NCBI GenBank assembly: GCA_020698575.1
Contig: CM036246.1
Coordinates: 2,199,001-2,263,000 of the forward strand
Reading direction: 5' to 3'
From: Bostrychus sinensis
Taxonomy: Eukaryota; Chordata; Actinopteri; Gobiiformes; Eleotridae
Length of the DNA: 64,000 bases
How positions within the stretch are numbered: the first letter of the stretch is position 1; each line of letters opens with the position of its first letter. A program made the position numbers and the translations under genes. Of the stretch, positions 33,913 to 45,051 are shown in pieces. Under the pieces are notes generated by a model. It was not told the DNA's origin. It saw only the letters and a program-made list of their open reading frames with translations, and did not search any database.

Positions 33913-35105
33913 AATTTCATTTCATTTCATTTACTAACAGGAAAGAATTAAAGCAACAGTTATGTAACAAATAATTGGGCCTGACTCAGTTAAAAAACTA
34001 GTTTACAGCAGGTTCCTGTTCTGCAGCACACAAAGGGAAAATGTACAATCACAACAGGAGACACAAAAGACAACAAAGCATCAGAAACTTCACTCCTAAA
34101 TCACATCCACACAGACAGAGGCCTGGTTCAGAACCAGGTTTGTCAGTGGTCACAACAGGAGCTGTCTGCCAGAAGTCATTGTCCTAATGTAGTGAGGAAC
34201 TATATTCCACACTATGGTGAAGGTGTCCCATAAGTGTTTTTAAAAGCTGGGACAGGTAGAAGTTCCTGAGAGCAAGATCTTGTGGTTCGGTCACGTCCAA
34301 TGTTCGTAGCTGAGAGGAGAGCAGTTAGAGCTGGTGACAGAAATTTGTGTTTTATCTGAAAACAAACATCAATGGCATAACAGTTTATATAATTCTGTGA
34401 GGTGAGAGCATTTACCTAGGGCGGCACGGTGGCATAGTGGCTAGCACTCCTGCCTCACAGCAAGAAGGTCCTGGGTTCGATTCCCGGACCGTGTGGGGCC
34501 TTTCTGTGTGGAGTTTGCATGTTCTCCCCATGTCTGGGTGGGTTTCCTCCGGGTGCTCCGGTTTCCCCCATCAACCTCAAAACATGCACAATAGGCAAAA
34601 ACCTCCAGCCAAATGCTCCTGACCAGGATCCTGGCTCAAGATCTGGAGAAGGGTTCCCGGGCGCTGCACCGCAGCAGCAGCCCACTGCTCCTGACAGGTT
34701 GCCCCAGCGGCATTGAGGGATGGGTCAAATGCAGAGAATGAATTTCCCCTACGGGGATCAATAAAGTATACCTTACCTTACCTTTACCTGAGACAGTGCT
34801 CTGCAGTGATGAACCCATCCAGGAAGTCTTTTATGGATCTTAAAAGCTCTGTTGTAGAGTCTAGCTACTGGTTCTATGGCATCATTAGTGGTGAGGGACC
34901 AGAGGGGAAGACAGTAGGAGATGGTTGATAGAATTACTGCATGTAAGTAGGTTTCAGATACAGAAAGCAACAGGTAAGGTCTGATTTTGTAGTAGACATA
35001 TAACTTTTGCTGTAGTTTATTAGGTTATGAGTGTGCTCTCTGTGTGAGAGATGTGAATCTAGGAGCACACCAAGATATTTAAAATATAAAGAAGTGGCTA
35101 ATTTA
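33913..35105 (-). pseudogene. Rex1-like LINE 3' fragment, split by a SINE
   Basis: On the minus strand a frame from 34970 reads YLHAVILSTISYCLPLWS and then LYNRAFKIHKRLP. This matches the region downstream of the catalytic core in Rex1/CR1-type reverse transcriptases. Coding remnants appear to continue on the other side of the SINE (34418-34792), with stops and shifts. The element ends at the low-coordinate side with an (aaatg)n-type tail at about 33913-33940. It is 5' truncated and has no catalytic core here. Exact clade uncertain. Confidence 0.7.
34418..34792 (+). mobile_element. Full tRNA-derived SINE, GGCGGCACGGTGGC family
   Basis: The head GGGCGGCACGGTGGCATAGTGG leads to a B box GGTTCGATTCCCGG. 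Then come 'gtttgcatgttctcccc', 'gtttcctccgggtgctccgg', a body, and a tail 'ggggatcaataaagtataccttacc'. Flanking direct repeats tttacct (34411-34417 and 34793-34799) mark the insertion. It interrupts the Rex1-like LINE. Confidence 0.88.
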
Positions 35106-35182
35106 TGACTGCCACATTAAGGTTTATTGCATTTTTACAACCCTCTCATGAAGGAATAAGTTCTTCTCCCCTCCAGACAGAG

Positions 35183-35286
35183 ACTTGGACTTCTCACAGA
35201 CACTTGGACTTCTCACAGACACTTGGACTTCTCACAGACACTTGGACTTCTCACAGACACTTGGACTTCTCACAGACACTTGGACT
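35183..35286 (+). repeat. 19-bp tandem repeat, about 5.5 copies
   Basis: The unit acttggacttctcacagac is repeated head to tail with no visible mismatch, implying recent expansion. Confidence 0.92.
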
Positions 35287-35399
35287 AATCAGTCACTCTC
35301 TGACAGAGGGGTGTGAGGCTCGGGCCAGGTTAGTTTCTAATCATTCACCTGAGTGTCCTTCATACTGTTAGCCAGTCCTGCCAGACCCATACACTCTCT

Positions 35400-36479
35400 T
35401 TTTATTTTCTTTTTTTAGTATATATTTAATATTAATACAAACAACAATTACAATGAGAAATAACAATAAAGACATTTAGACAATTACGCAGTACAAACAT
35501 AAAGCATTCACACACTGCTCCATTTTACATAAAAAGTGAACATTTAAATTTCCATCACAGTCATTATTTGTGTAAACCTGGTCCACCGCTTTTGGTATAT
35601 AATACCAATACTTTTTTCTTTTTCTGAATCCAGGATTTATCCTTCTGTTTTATGATACTGTTCCAAAAATGTATAAAACGAGACTCAGCATTTCTGGCAT
35701 TAAAAATAAATCTTTCCCTAAAAGAATAATCAGATAAACTAACATATTACCTTCAGTGTCTCCAACAAACCCTAGGACCACTGACAGGAAACATAGTTTA
35801 TAACTATAACTATAAAATTCATGTCACAAAACATCTGTTGTACCTTCCCCTCAAAAGCAGCTACCACCTGATAATACCAGAATAAATTATTAATAGATTC
35901 TGATGTCTCCACGACCCCAAATTTTTTTAAGCATTTTGTTTGTGGGTAGGAAGTTGTAGATAATTTCAATTTAAAAATATGTAGATATATTCTATGAGTC
36001 TACTGCTGGAAATTTAGCCTAAAACCTTCTCCCATAGTATAGGTGGAAGGGGTCTTTCCATTACACCTTTATGTGAAAAGAGTCTGGTTTCTCAGCCATA
36101 GGTAGTGTCTTCCATCACATGGTTTGGTATCGACCTATCACAGCGGTTTATCTGCAGCATATCAAACACAAGCACAAGCCTATGTCCTGTCCAAAATAAA
36201 CAAGATGGTGGCAGCTGATAAACCAAACTATTTTTACAGCTTCTTGCAGCTCTGTTTTAAAAGACATGGTTAACATATCACATATTTAGCAACTGTTAAC
36301 TTGAGTTTTTTTTTTCTTTTCATAAAAGCTGCCTGTAGCAAGCATCAAATTTGAAATGAGCTCATTTTGTGCATAAAAGTGTATCGTTTCTCAGTGTAAA
36401 CATATGTTATGTTAGCTATACTCTATTGTGAATAAAATAATGACTCATATGATTTGAAAGCTTTTATGTTTTCATTTTA
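35400..36479. other. Non-coding AT-rich sequence, possible LINE 3' region
   Basis: 35400-36000 is AT-rich with a weak minus-strand frame (65 codons from 35969) and may be the 3' part of a LINE. The rest shows nothing clear. Confidence 0.3.
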
Positions 36480-37000
36480 TTCAAATTTAAATGTCCCAAC
36501 ATTTCCAGAATTTGGTTTGTATTAAATGTGGACAGGTATTACATTTTGGTAAACTTTGTCTTAAATTGGCAAATTGGGGACATCTAAATCAAGTTTTTCA
36601 GTGTTGTACCTGTCAATCATATATTTTAGATCAATACTTTGTCAGTAAAAACAGAGGAGTATGTATTTTTTGTGAGTTGGCTGTGAATTTGGCATCGACT
36701 TCATCGACTATCTGTAGAGTTTTACAAATGTCTTAAAGTCAGCCACTCAGATGTGCCTTTATTTAGTAAGTTTTTGAAAGCTACTTTTCATATGGGCTGT
36801 GTAATGTTGCAGACATATTTTTGCAAAAAAACATCTTCACAACACAGTAACTGCTGTTACCACTGAAGATTATGATTCTGTGTTGAGGTTTTTAATGCAG
36901 AACTGGAGGTATTTTACCTGTATTAGACTTTTAAAATAAAACCAATGAGTTTCAGAGAGTAATACTTATATTTATTAAGGTAAAATTTATACAGATAATA
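36480..37000 (-). repeat. Inverted partner of the repeat at 6060-6900
   Basis: It shares the blocks listed there in reverse complement. A second copy of the short block 'gtgaataaaat' with 'ttttcattttattcaaatttaaa' occurs both at 36425-36490 and at 39621-39685, next to the 38334 element. 37001-38177 has no recognised feature. Confidence 0.55.
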
Positions 37001-38177
37001 GTTCTTTTGCCCGCAATCTTGGCATTATTTTTTTCCAAGTGAGCTACCCTGATTTATCTATCTATTGACATTATTTTGCTGTTGGTCATAAAATACAAAT
37101 CCTCCCAACTTTATTCATATTTGAACTAAAAAGAGATGATCAGGAGGTAGCTCTGTCTGCAGATGGCTTTAGAGGAAGGCTTAGCCATTCTGCAGCTGCA
37201 CTCTTTCCATCATTACTTGCTACTACTTTCCAGTGTTTGCAGTCTCTATTTTAGGCTGACAGAGTGAAGTGGGGGTGGCCAGCAGATGGAGGGGCAGCCT
37301 TAAAGGGACAGGCACCTAATCCAAGCCTTTTTCAGCATAAAGTACAGCTCTCCAGAAGATGAATTATTTTAAGTTATAAAACATAAAATCCAAACCTATT
37401 TCAAAAAGTATGAAGGACCGCATTATAGGTCTCCTTCAGAAAAAGCACTGACTACATCTCTGGTCCTCACTGGGAACTTGTAAGTATTTACTGTCGTTCA
37501 CCAGTGTAACAGGCTAATGTGCAGTAATGGTAATGTATTCTGTGATTTGATTTGAATAAGCCACAGGGCGCTTTGTGTTGAAGCTGTCGGCTGATGTAGA
37601 ATCAGGCTCAGCTCATGTCCCACAGAGAAAATACCTGAATAAATATGACATTAATATGTATGAGAGTAAATGTGTGGAGCTCTTAAGGCTGTCAGGAGTG
37701 TCTGAAACCGAGCACTGCATGGAAATGACTTGGAGAATAATTTCACAAAGCACCATGTAATATTTTTGCATAGGTTTATCTAATGGGAGCATACATTTAT
37801 AAAATGGAAGTTATAGGGCAGAGACAGGGCAGATCTACAGGCTGTTTCCCCATTTCCATTTTGTAAATGTACAGATAAGTGTTGCAGTTTAGACAAAACT
37901 AACAAGAACTAATGTGTTGAGACCAGGACAAAACCAGGGCCAAAAACAGAAGAAGTCAATCAATCCAGAACCAGTCTTAGACCAAGCTCATGAAGACTTC
38001 ACAAGAGGAGAAGGAGGCATGAGTTAGAAAGATATTTCTAAAATCTAGAATGCAGTAAACCAGCCAACAGGAGACTAAGAAGAAAGAACGCACCTGGACA
38101 GAAGTGATAAGCCATGAACATCAGGACACTGTTGTTATGGCAACATCAAAAATACTAATATATATTGAGGAGCTGTA

Positions 38178-38325
38178 GCCTGTGAGGTAGACCAGGTCAT
38201 CCTTTTTGCCAAGTGTGTCCTTGGGCAAGACACTTCACCCACCTTGTCTTCAGTGTCTGTGTACAAAGGTGTATAATTGATTGTAAAAAGATTGTGGAAT
38301 GTTTTTTTACACTGAGAAATGTTAT
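38178..38325 (+). mobile_element. SINE fragment
   Basis: It contains 'tccttgggcaagacacttcaccc', as in the SINEs at 16661 and 22383, with head and much of the body lost. Confidence 0.6.
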
Positions 38326-38333
38326 GTTCTTTT

Positions 38334-39612
38334 TAGGGCTGGGCACGTTAACGCATTAATTAATTAACAGCAATAATTATTTTAGTGCGCGTTAACGAAA
38401 GTTATGGCTCAGTCAGAAAGAGCCAGTTCACAGACCCGGTCCTGTCAGCAGCCATGTCTTTCTCTCTCTCCATGCAAAGTGCAGCTGTGACATCAGGCAG
38501 GGGGCGGGGCACCAGGACACAGAGTACACAGACCTGATGGTCCTGACAGAGCAGACTTTTAGCTTCCTAACAGTGTTTGTTTCATGTAGATTGGCCCAGG
38601 ACTCACTGAGATACAAACCAATCTTACAACCGTTCAATATGTTAAATTTAGCATGTTAATATAATATTAATATATAGCTAATTAATGTTATCGGCGACAA
38701 CACACAGTGTTTTTTCAGATCATATCAATGACGTTTTACTTGAAAAATGACCAAAAACGAGTTATTTACTTCCCATAACTTTTTTGATAGTCATATAAGG
38801 GAGAGAGAAGTGAGCAGCAGCAGCAGGGGGACAGCAGGAGAGGCAGGAGGGGAGACTTTAGAAATAAGAACTAAGTCCAGTTCCTCCTCTGCCTCCTGGG
38901 GTGCACGGTGGCCGAATGGTTAGTGTTCTCACCGCCCAGCAAGGAGATTGTGGGTTTGATCCCCTGGGCTGACCAACACACCATCACATGAACTCTCATG
39001 GTCCTCCCCGTGTTACCATGAGTTCTCTTCGGGTACTCTGGCTTCCTCCCACCGTCCAAAGACATGCATCTGTTAAGAGCACTGGTGACTCTAAAGTGCC
39101 TAAAATCTAAATTAATTGTGAATGAATGTTAGAGTGAATGGTTGTCTGTCTGTTCTTCATCTCTGTGTCAGCCCTGCAACAAGTTGGCCCCTGTCCAGGG
39201 TGTACCCCACCTAAGGACCAAAGTTACTGGGATAGGCTCCAGTCACCCATGATCCTACTAGGAGAAAAATGAATAGTGAGAGTCCAGCTCCAAGAGTAAA
39301 AAGGGTGAAAATATAGGCCTAGATGGCTAATGCTGTAGTGCTCTTTGTCTGCAAAATAATGATTTTTTTATATTATTATTATTTGGGTGTCAAGCATGTT
39401 GGAAATGGTGCTATATACACTAAAGGCAACCAAGTTAAAACTGCCCATATTGGCTGAATTGTAAAAGCTACAAGTTATCAAATAAAGAGCCATTTAGGAG
39501 TTAGAAGAGCCCAAATACATTATTAATTGAATTTTATATCAAGACTGCGATTAATCACAAAAAAATCATGCAATTAATTGCAATTAATCATTTTAATCAT
39601 TGCCCAGCACTA
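38334..39612. mobile_element. hAT element (non-autonomous) with nested SINE
   Basis: The left end is TAGGGCTGGGCACGTTAACG and the complement of the right end is TAGTGCTGGGCAATGATTAA. A perfect 8-bp duplication, gttctttt, lies at 38326-38333 and 39613-39620. There is no transposase frame. The interior is interrupted by a SINE-type repeat at 38899-39276. Confidence 0.9.
38899..39276 (+). mobile_element. GGCGGCACGGTGGC-type tRNA-derived repeat, nested
   Basis: The head is GGGTGCACGGTGGCCGAATGG, then B-box-like GGTTTGATCCC, 'gtcagccctgcaac', 'cagggtgtaccccacctaag', 'gggataggctccagtc'. A longer version of the family whose shorter form is at 34418-34792. It lies inside the hAT element. Confidence 0.8.
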
Positions 39613-39620
39613 GTTCTTTT

Positions 39621-41401
39621 GTGAATAAAATATTGTCTTATGTTATTTGAAAGTCTTTTAGTTTTCATTTTATTCAAATTTAAAAAACCTTCCACGGCTG
39701 TAGATGTCTAATCACATGACTAATCTTATTAAATTACTGTTACGCACCACATTTAGGAGCCTTGGACTACACCACATCTACACATTTATAATTCTTTCCT
39801 TCTGTCAATATATCCTTTTTATTCATGGCCTGTAAAAGTGATATAAGTTGTACCAGCTCTGAACTCTTTGCACGAGTGACTGATTTAATGACCTCATTCT
39901 CGTAAACTCCTCTAAACGTTAATATAATTCTCTGTGTGATGCTTGTATATTTCCAGTAAGTGCGTCTCATATTAATAAAAACACGAGCCTGCTGGTTTCC
40001 CCCTAATGCTACTCGCTCAGGGAAATGGCCTGTCTCTGAATGATTCAATGTTTGAAGTGTTTGTGGGGAATTGCTGTTTTTTTTTTTTTTTTTTGTTTTG
40101 TTTTGTGAGCTGATGCGACTGTTTTCTCTGGGTGTCAGTGATTTTAATCAACCTAATACCTGATCAGTATGCGGCACAATTATCTCTGCTCATGCTCTCT
40201 GTACAGTGAATAAAACGGTGAGCACAATGGAACATGTCAGTAGTTTGTAATCAAAATAACACATTTCTGTCTGACATTTAAGGCACCATACTGCCCAGTG
40301 GAAGTACCTCCTCTTTCCTACAGCTGCCCAGAGAGGGCAAAATAAATAAATCAATATTAGGCCTGCGACAAAGGCACCACTACTACTAATTACTAATATT
40401 TTGGTAATACAAATCATTTGTCACCATAACTATTAACTATTAATAACAAGGGTCTCCAACTAAAATTGCTCTTTTTTTAAATAAATAAATAATAACCATC
40501 TGGAGTTAAACATGTACAATGCTTATTTCTGTTAGGGGAAAAAAAAATCCTCATCTCCACTCTAACAGCAGCTGATTTTTTTAACTTGGGTCAGACTCAG
40601 ATCATACTGGAGATGGATTTATAAACTCTTTGCCCCTCTCCTCCAGGCAGCAGTATTTGGTGACACTGTTTTAACTTTATTCACTCTGAATGCAAACGTT
40701 GCAGGGGAGTGCAGGTCCATAAGACAGTGTAAAGGCGCTAATTAGCGGCTAATTAATATGTGTGTGTACTCGGTCCATTAACGGCTCGTTCATCTGTCTA
40801 AAGATGACCAGTGTCTAAAGAGGACCAGTGTCTAAAGTGGGACCAGTAAACGTGAGACGAGGGACTGCTACTTAAAGTCCATTTTAATCCAGAGAACTGA
40901 TGTCGTCTGTCGTCTGTAGCTAACTTAGTTGCTAGTGAAAGCTAAAGAATTAGCGCCAGAACAAATAAACGTTGCAAAACTCACCACAGACGTCTTTATG
41001 TCCCATAAAAGTAACGTTAGATTTTTTAATGGTGCCTTAAAATGAATCCTCTGTTCTTGATACACAGTCCATACTTACTCCAGGCACAACATCAGCTGAA
41101 GTCTTCTCTAACCTGGAGACTCTCATGTCGAGAGCTGCACAGTAATTCTGATAAAAACAAGCAATCTCCCTGAGCTCTCTGCTCTCAGTGAATGCTTTAT
41201 TTAGGAGTTTTTGTTCTTCCAAGCTTGTTTGAATCCACCACTGTCAGACCAGTGTGCTATGTAACCATATTAACCAAGAAGGACCCCTCAGGTCTTACTC
41301 GCGTCTTTGGCCTGCGGGCCACCAACTGAGTAGGCCTGGCTTAGCTGCTCCATAAATAAGAGTCTGGTCTGAGCTTATACAGCCAAGCTGATGCTCTATG
41401 C
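39621..41401. other. Non-coding intronic sequence
   Basis: No complete element or exon recognised. A T run lies at about 40077-40095. Confidence 0.4.
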
Positions 41402-42099
41402 CAGTGGTTCCAAAGTGGGGTCCAGGGCCCCCTGGGGGTCTGTGAAGGTACTGCAAGGGGCCCCCAGAAGCTGTGTATATTAGGTACATAAAAATAAATT
41501 GAGTTTGAAATGAATTACAATTATATACTTAAATTGCAGTTATATACTTGAAATAGAAATCTCAAACTCTTTTTAACCAATAGTCAGTGTTTTTTGTAAC
41601 TTTTCTATTGAAATATATGGAGAAAAATATGACTATTTTTTTTTTTTTAAATAGAGGGAAGCTGAATAGTTGGGCAGGGTGACCAGATGTCCCTTATTAA
41701 CCAGGACAGTCCCAGTTTTAGGCTTCTTGTCCCATGTCCCAAGACATATCTGTAAAAACACTCATATGTCCCAGTTTCCACAAACCATGTCCCAGCTGTC
41801 CCTATTTTAACCACTAGAAAAGCATAGGACTCTTAAATCACATTTGTATAAAGACTTTTGTCACTAAAGTTATTTACAATGTCATTATTTAAAGTGTCAT
41901 TAAAATTTAAAAAATTAAGTTCTAGCGTCATGTACTACCAACATGACAGAAAATTGTATAGATTTTGAAAGCTTTTTTTGTTACTTTGTGAATTAAAATG
42001 CACCATTATTTGTGGAAAAAAAGTGTATCAGTTTGTAGGTCTAAAAATCTGGTTACCCTATAGTGGGGGCTATGACTCTCTTAACTTTGGGAATAGCTG
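41402..42099. mobile_element. hAT MITE family B, copy 1 (with nested MITE)
   Basis: The left end is CAGTGGTTCCAAAGTGGGG and the complement of the right end is CAGCTATTCCCAAAGTT. A perfect 8-bp duplication, ctctatgc, lies at 41394-41401 and 42100-42107. The same outer family appears uninterrupted at 44271-44574. A second MITE (41675-42060) is nested inside. Confidence 0.92.
41675..42060. mobile_element. Nested hAT-like MITE (CAGGGTGACCAGAT type)
   Basis: The left end is CAGGGTGACCAGATGTCCC and the complement of the right end is TAGGGTAACCAGATTTT. Flanks tagttggg (41667-41674) and tagtgggg (42061-42068) agree at 7 of 8 positions. The related copy at 44271-44574 has a single 'tagttggggtccg' at this place, i.e. 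the empty site. Confidence 0.88.
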
Positions 42100-42174
42100 C
42101 TCTATGCTAACGCCATTGAATGAGCCGGGCTAACGGACAGGGTGCATCAGCCATCAGTCAGGCCATGATTTAAT

Positions 42175-42794
42175 TAGAGCCCGACTGATACAGATTTTTA
42201 AATTTTATAAAAATTTTTTTTTAAACACACAATCAGACTTAACACACAATCAACACAAACAATAACTACACTAAACTAAACAGACCCAGGACACTCCTGT
42301 CCTTACACCCTCCTTCTCAGTAAGGAAAAACTCCTAAAAAAAAAACCCAGCTGTAGGGAAAAAAGAAGAAACCTTATGGAGCCCAACTGAAGGAGAGATC
42401 CTCTCCCAGGACGGACAGGCAATGTGTCTAGGACTGTTAGTTCATTAGTTCATCTATAGGATCATAGATCAGCTCTGTAAGGATTCATCCAGGGAGTGGG
42501 GTGAGGTGGGTTGAGGAAGTCCATAGGATGCAGCAGGTGGGCCTCATCCAGACAGGTGAGTGGGGCGAGATAGTTTCCTATGAACTGCAGTGTAAAAGCC
42601 CCTCTGTTTGGAAACACCAGCACACCCTCTGCTGCACAAATAGCAGAAGGCCATCATTTGCAAGTAAACTGGTCTTATTCCAGCACTCCAGCACACAGTA
42701 AAAATAGTACTGTTTATATTGGCAGATTTCAGCCGATAGCCAATAATTTTCTCATGGGCTATATCAGCCGATCTGATCAGCCAACCGGGCTCTA
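42175..42794. mobile_element. hAT MITE family A, copy 2, containing LINE sequence
   Basis: Ends TAGAGCCCGACTGATA and, as complement of the right, TAGAGCCCGGTTGGC match copy 1. Flanks gatttaat (42167-42174) and gattcaat (42795-42802) agree at 7 of 8 positions. Much of the interior has been replaced by an L2 LINE 3' segment (42232-42571). Confidence 0.88.
42232..42571 (-). mobile_element. L2-type LINE 3' segment nested in MITE
   Basis: The blocks 'acacacaatcagacttaac', 'cccaggacactcctgtcc', 'ggtaaggaaaaactcc' and 'ctctcccaggacggacagg' are shared with 52250-52600 and 61435-61860. The last roughly 75 bp of the LINE 3' end are missing here. Confidence 0.75.
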
Positions 42795-43119
42795 GATTCA
42801 ATCATGCCAAATTTACACAGCCAATTTTTTGTTTACAATAAATATGATGAATTAAACTCATCGTGTACTTTATGCAATTTAACGATCAGGTTAGCATGTT
42901 TTAGGCAGCTAACATCAGCCAGCGATGGCATTTTATGCACAGATTTGGACCACTGGACCACTATGTTCTACTGTATGTATGTATCTTTATTAGGTAAAAT
43001 ATTAAATTTAAATCCAGCATTTGTTCATGGATTTGTTGAACAGAAAGCGACAGAGCAACTATTCTACGTTGACATGAATGGGCTGTTTTCCCCCACGGAG
43101 GAATCAGAAGTGACATTTT

Positions 43120-43560
43120 GTGGGCATTCCCACTGTTTGAGTAATCCTGTATTCTCTGCCACTGAGTTTCTGAGGCCTCAGGACACTCAGTTCCATGAAC
43201 CTCTCTGCCTCTTCTACGAACCCCCGCCCACTCCAGGAAGCACTGACCAATCAACAAGCCCTCTACATCCAGTCTGCTCTCATTCATTTATCCAAAAAAC
43301 TGTGTACACCTCTGTTGCCACTGATTCCTCACAGACATTTTTACTTTTGTAGCATCATACAAAAAGTTTAAGGAAGTAAAAAGCTTTTTTTATGTTTCTG
43401 TTCAAAAGAGCGTAACAGAGCTGCAATCTGCTGCCTTCTGCTGGTCTCCTTTTTTTTATGGCAGTAGTAAGATATTTATTGAAAAAGCTTTTGTTTAGTC
43501 ACATAATGTTTTTAAAGTTTGTAAAATGTGCTGCTGTTCTAGAGACCACCAAGATTGGTT
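43120..43560 (+). repeat. Repeat R2, copy 1
   Basis: 'gagtaatcctgtattctctg', 'cccgcccactccagga', 'aacaagccctctacatccag' and 'catacaaaaagtttaagga' recur in the same order at 53300-53620. It ends near 'tgctggtctcc'. Open frames through it are not conserved in position between the copies, so I do not regard them as coding. Confidence 0.75.
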
Positions 43561-43818
43561 TAAAAATATGAATTAAAGTATAATATAGACCCTTTAAGAG
43601 GAAGAAGCGTGAGTTCTGGAAATATAATTAGCTTTTTTCACTGCACACAACACATTTAGGTTTCTAAGGTTTAAAAAGCTTTCCAAGGTATTCTTCCATC
43701 TGCTGGTCATTTTGAGCAAACATATCTAGATACCTGATTAAAGTGAAGGAGAGGTATTAACAATAAAACTTCAATAAATGTGTTGAATAAAAAACTTGAG
43801 CACTGAAGCAAGAGCTTA

Positions 43819-43975
43819 AGGTAAAGTAGACTTTATTGTCCCAATAAGAACATCCCATCCTTCAATGCTGGTGTTAAATCTGTCAGGATTAGTGGGCAAC
43901 CACTGAGTAGCACCCGCAGAACATTCTCCAGACCTGAGCCAGGATCCCGGTCAGGAGCACTGATCTGGAGGGGTT
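43819..43975 (-). mobile_element. 3' fragment of GGCGGCACGGTGGC-type SINE
   Basis: It starts 'ggtaaagtagactttattgtccc' and contains 'gagccaggatcccggtcaggag', the complement of the 3' half of the SINE at 34418-34792. Confidence 0.7.
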
Positions 43976-44270
43976 CTAAGGAGAAAGTGAAGTGATTATT
44001 GAATACTGTTCCTGGCAACAGTGTCGTTAAGCATACAAACTAGAGGTTCACTAGACCACATCCTGTGATTGTGTCCTAGACACTACTCCAGTCACGGTAC
44101 GTGGCTAAAATCACTGTGCGTCTAGATCACTGTGGAGACCCTGAAAGAATAAAGGGAGCAGTCGAAAAATTAAATAAAAAAATTGTCTGTATAGTTGAAT
44201 AGTCTTCCTAAAAACAGCAGCATATAGTGTAGTGTTGATGTCTTTGTCCAGAGGGTCCACTATTGGCTAC

Positions 44271-44574
44271 AGCATTGGTTTCCAAAAGTTGGGTCCCGGG
44301 CCCCCTGGGGGTCCGTGAAGTTACTGTAAGGAGGCCCCCAGAGGCTGTCTATATCAAGTACATAAGACTGTATTGAACTTGAAATGGTTATATACTTGTT
44401 TAAAAATGTTAGTTTGAAACAGTTTTTAGCCAACAGTCAGTGCCTTTTGTAACCTTTTTATCAAAATATATGGAGAAAAACATTTTTTGAATAGTGGGAT
44501 GTTGTATAGTTGGGGTCCGTGTGGGATTTTTGGAAATTTAAAGAGGCCTTGACTTTCTTCGATTTGGGAATAGC
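44271..44574. mobile_element. hAT MITE family B, copy 2
   Basis: The left end AGCATTGGTTTCCAAAAG and a right end with 'gatttgggaatagc' are diverged versions of family B. Shared interior includes 'gggccccctgggggtc' and 'atatatggagaaaaa'. Flanks ttggctac (44263-44270) and taggctac (44575-44582) agree at 7 of 8 positions. Confidence 0.8.
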
Positions 44575-44589
44575 TAGGCTACAAGTGGT

Positions 44590-44735
44590 TACTTCTCCAG
44601 CCTTTGGTGCTGGAGGTCAGGGGTTTGATTCCCTGACAGAGCAAAAAACTCAGAATATGTCTACGTCCGAAGCTCAGAAATAAAATGTTAAGTTAGGAAG
44701 GACATCTGGCATAAAACAAAAGTGAAACAAAAGAG
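44590..44735 (+). mobile_element. Decayed tRNA-derived SINE
   Basis: B-box-like GGGTTTGATTCCCTG is followed by 'aggaaggacatctggcataaaa', a combination found in teleost SINEs. Confidence 0.5.
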
Positions 44736-45016
44736 AGCAGCTAAAAGGGACTTTTCTTATGCAGGTCCAGCTCATTTTGTTTCATTCTGTAACAGTTTTA
44801 CATATCATGTGACTACATGGCCATTTTAATGAAGATGTGTCATATAAACCTGTATCTAGCACTTGTATCAATAGGGACTGTCAGTGTTTTTTGTAAGAAT
44901 GACATTTTGTCACATTATAACCAGCGCTGTGGTATGGCTTACTCATGGATTTACAATGGCAGAACAAGAATTCCAGGTATGAGATTAAATATGCTACTGA
45001 GTCTGTGGTCCTTATG

Positions 45017-45051
45017 TTTAGAGAGCAGCCAGTGACTGGCTGCTCTCTAAA
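45017..45051. repeat. Perfect 16-bp hairpin, 3-base loop
   Basis: TTTAGAGAGCAGCCAG, loop tga, then CTGGCTGCTCTCTAAA. It is not inside any element I could delimit. Confidence 0.9.

Noticed and set aside
35183..35286. CRISPR-like array
   Set aside because: The 19-bp units are directly adjacent with no spacers, in a vertebrate genome.
42804..43352. 182-codon + strand frame as a gene
   Set aside because: It starts in unique AT-rich sequence and runs into repeat R2. The R2 copy at 53300 does not preserve the frame, and no domain is recognisable.
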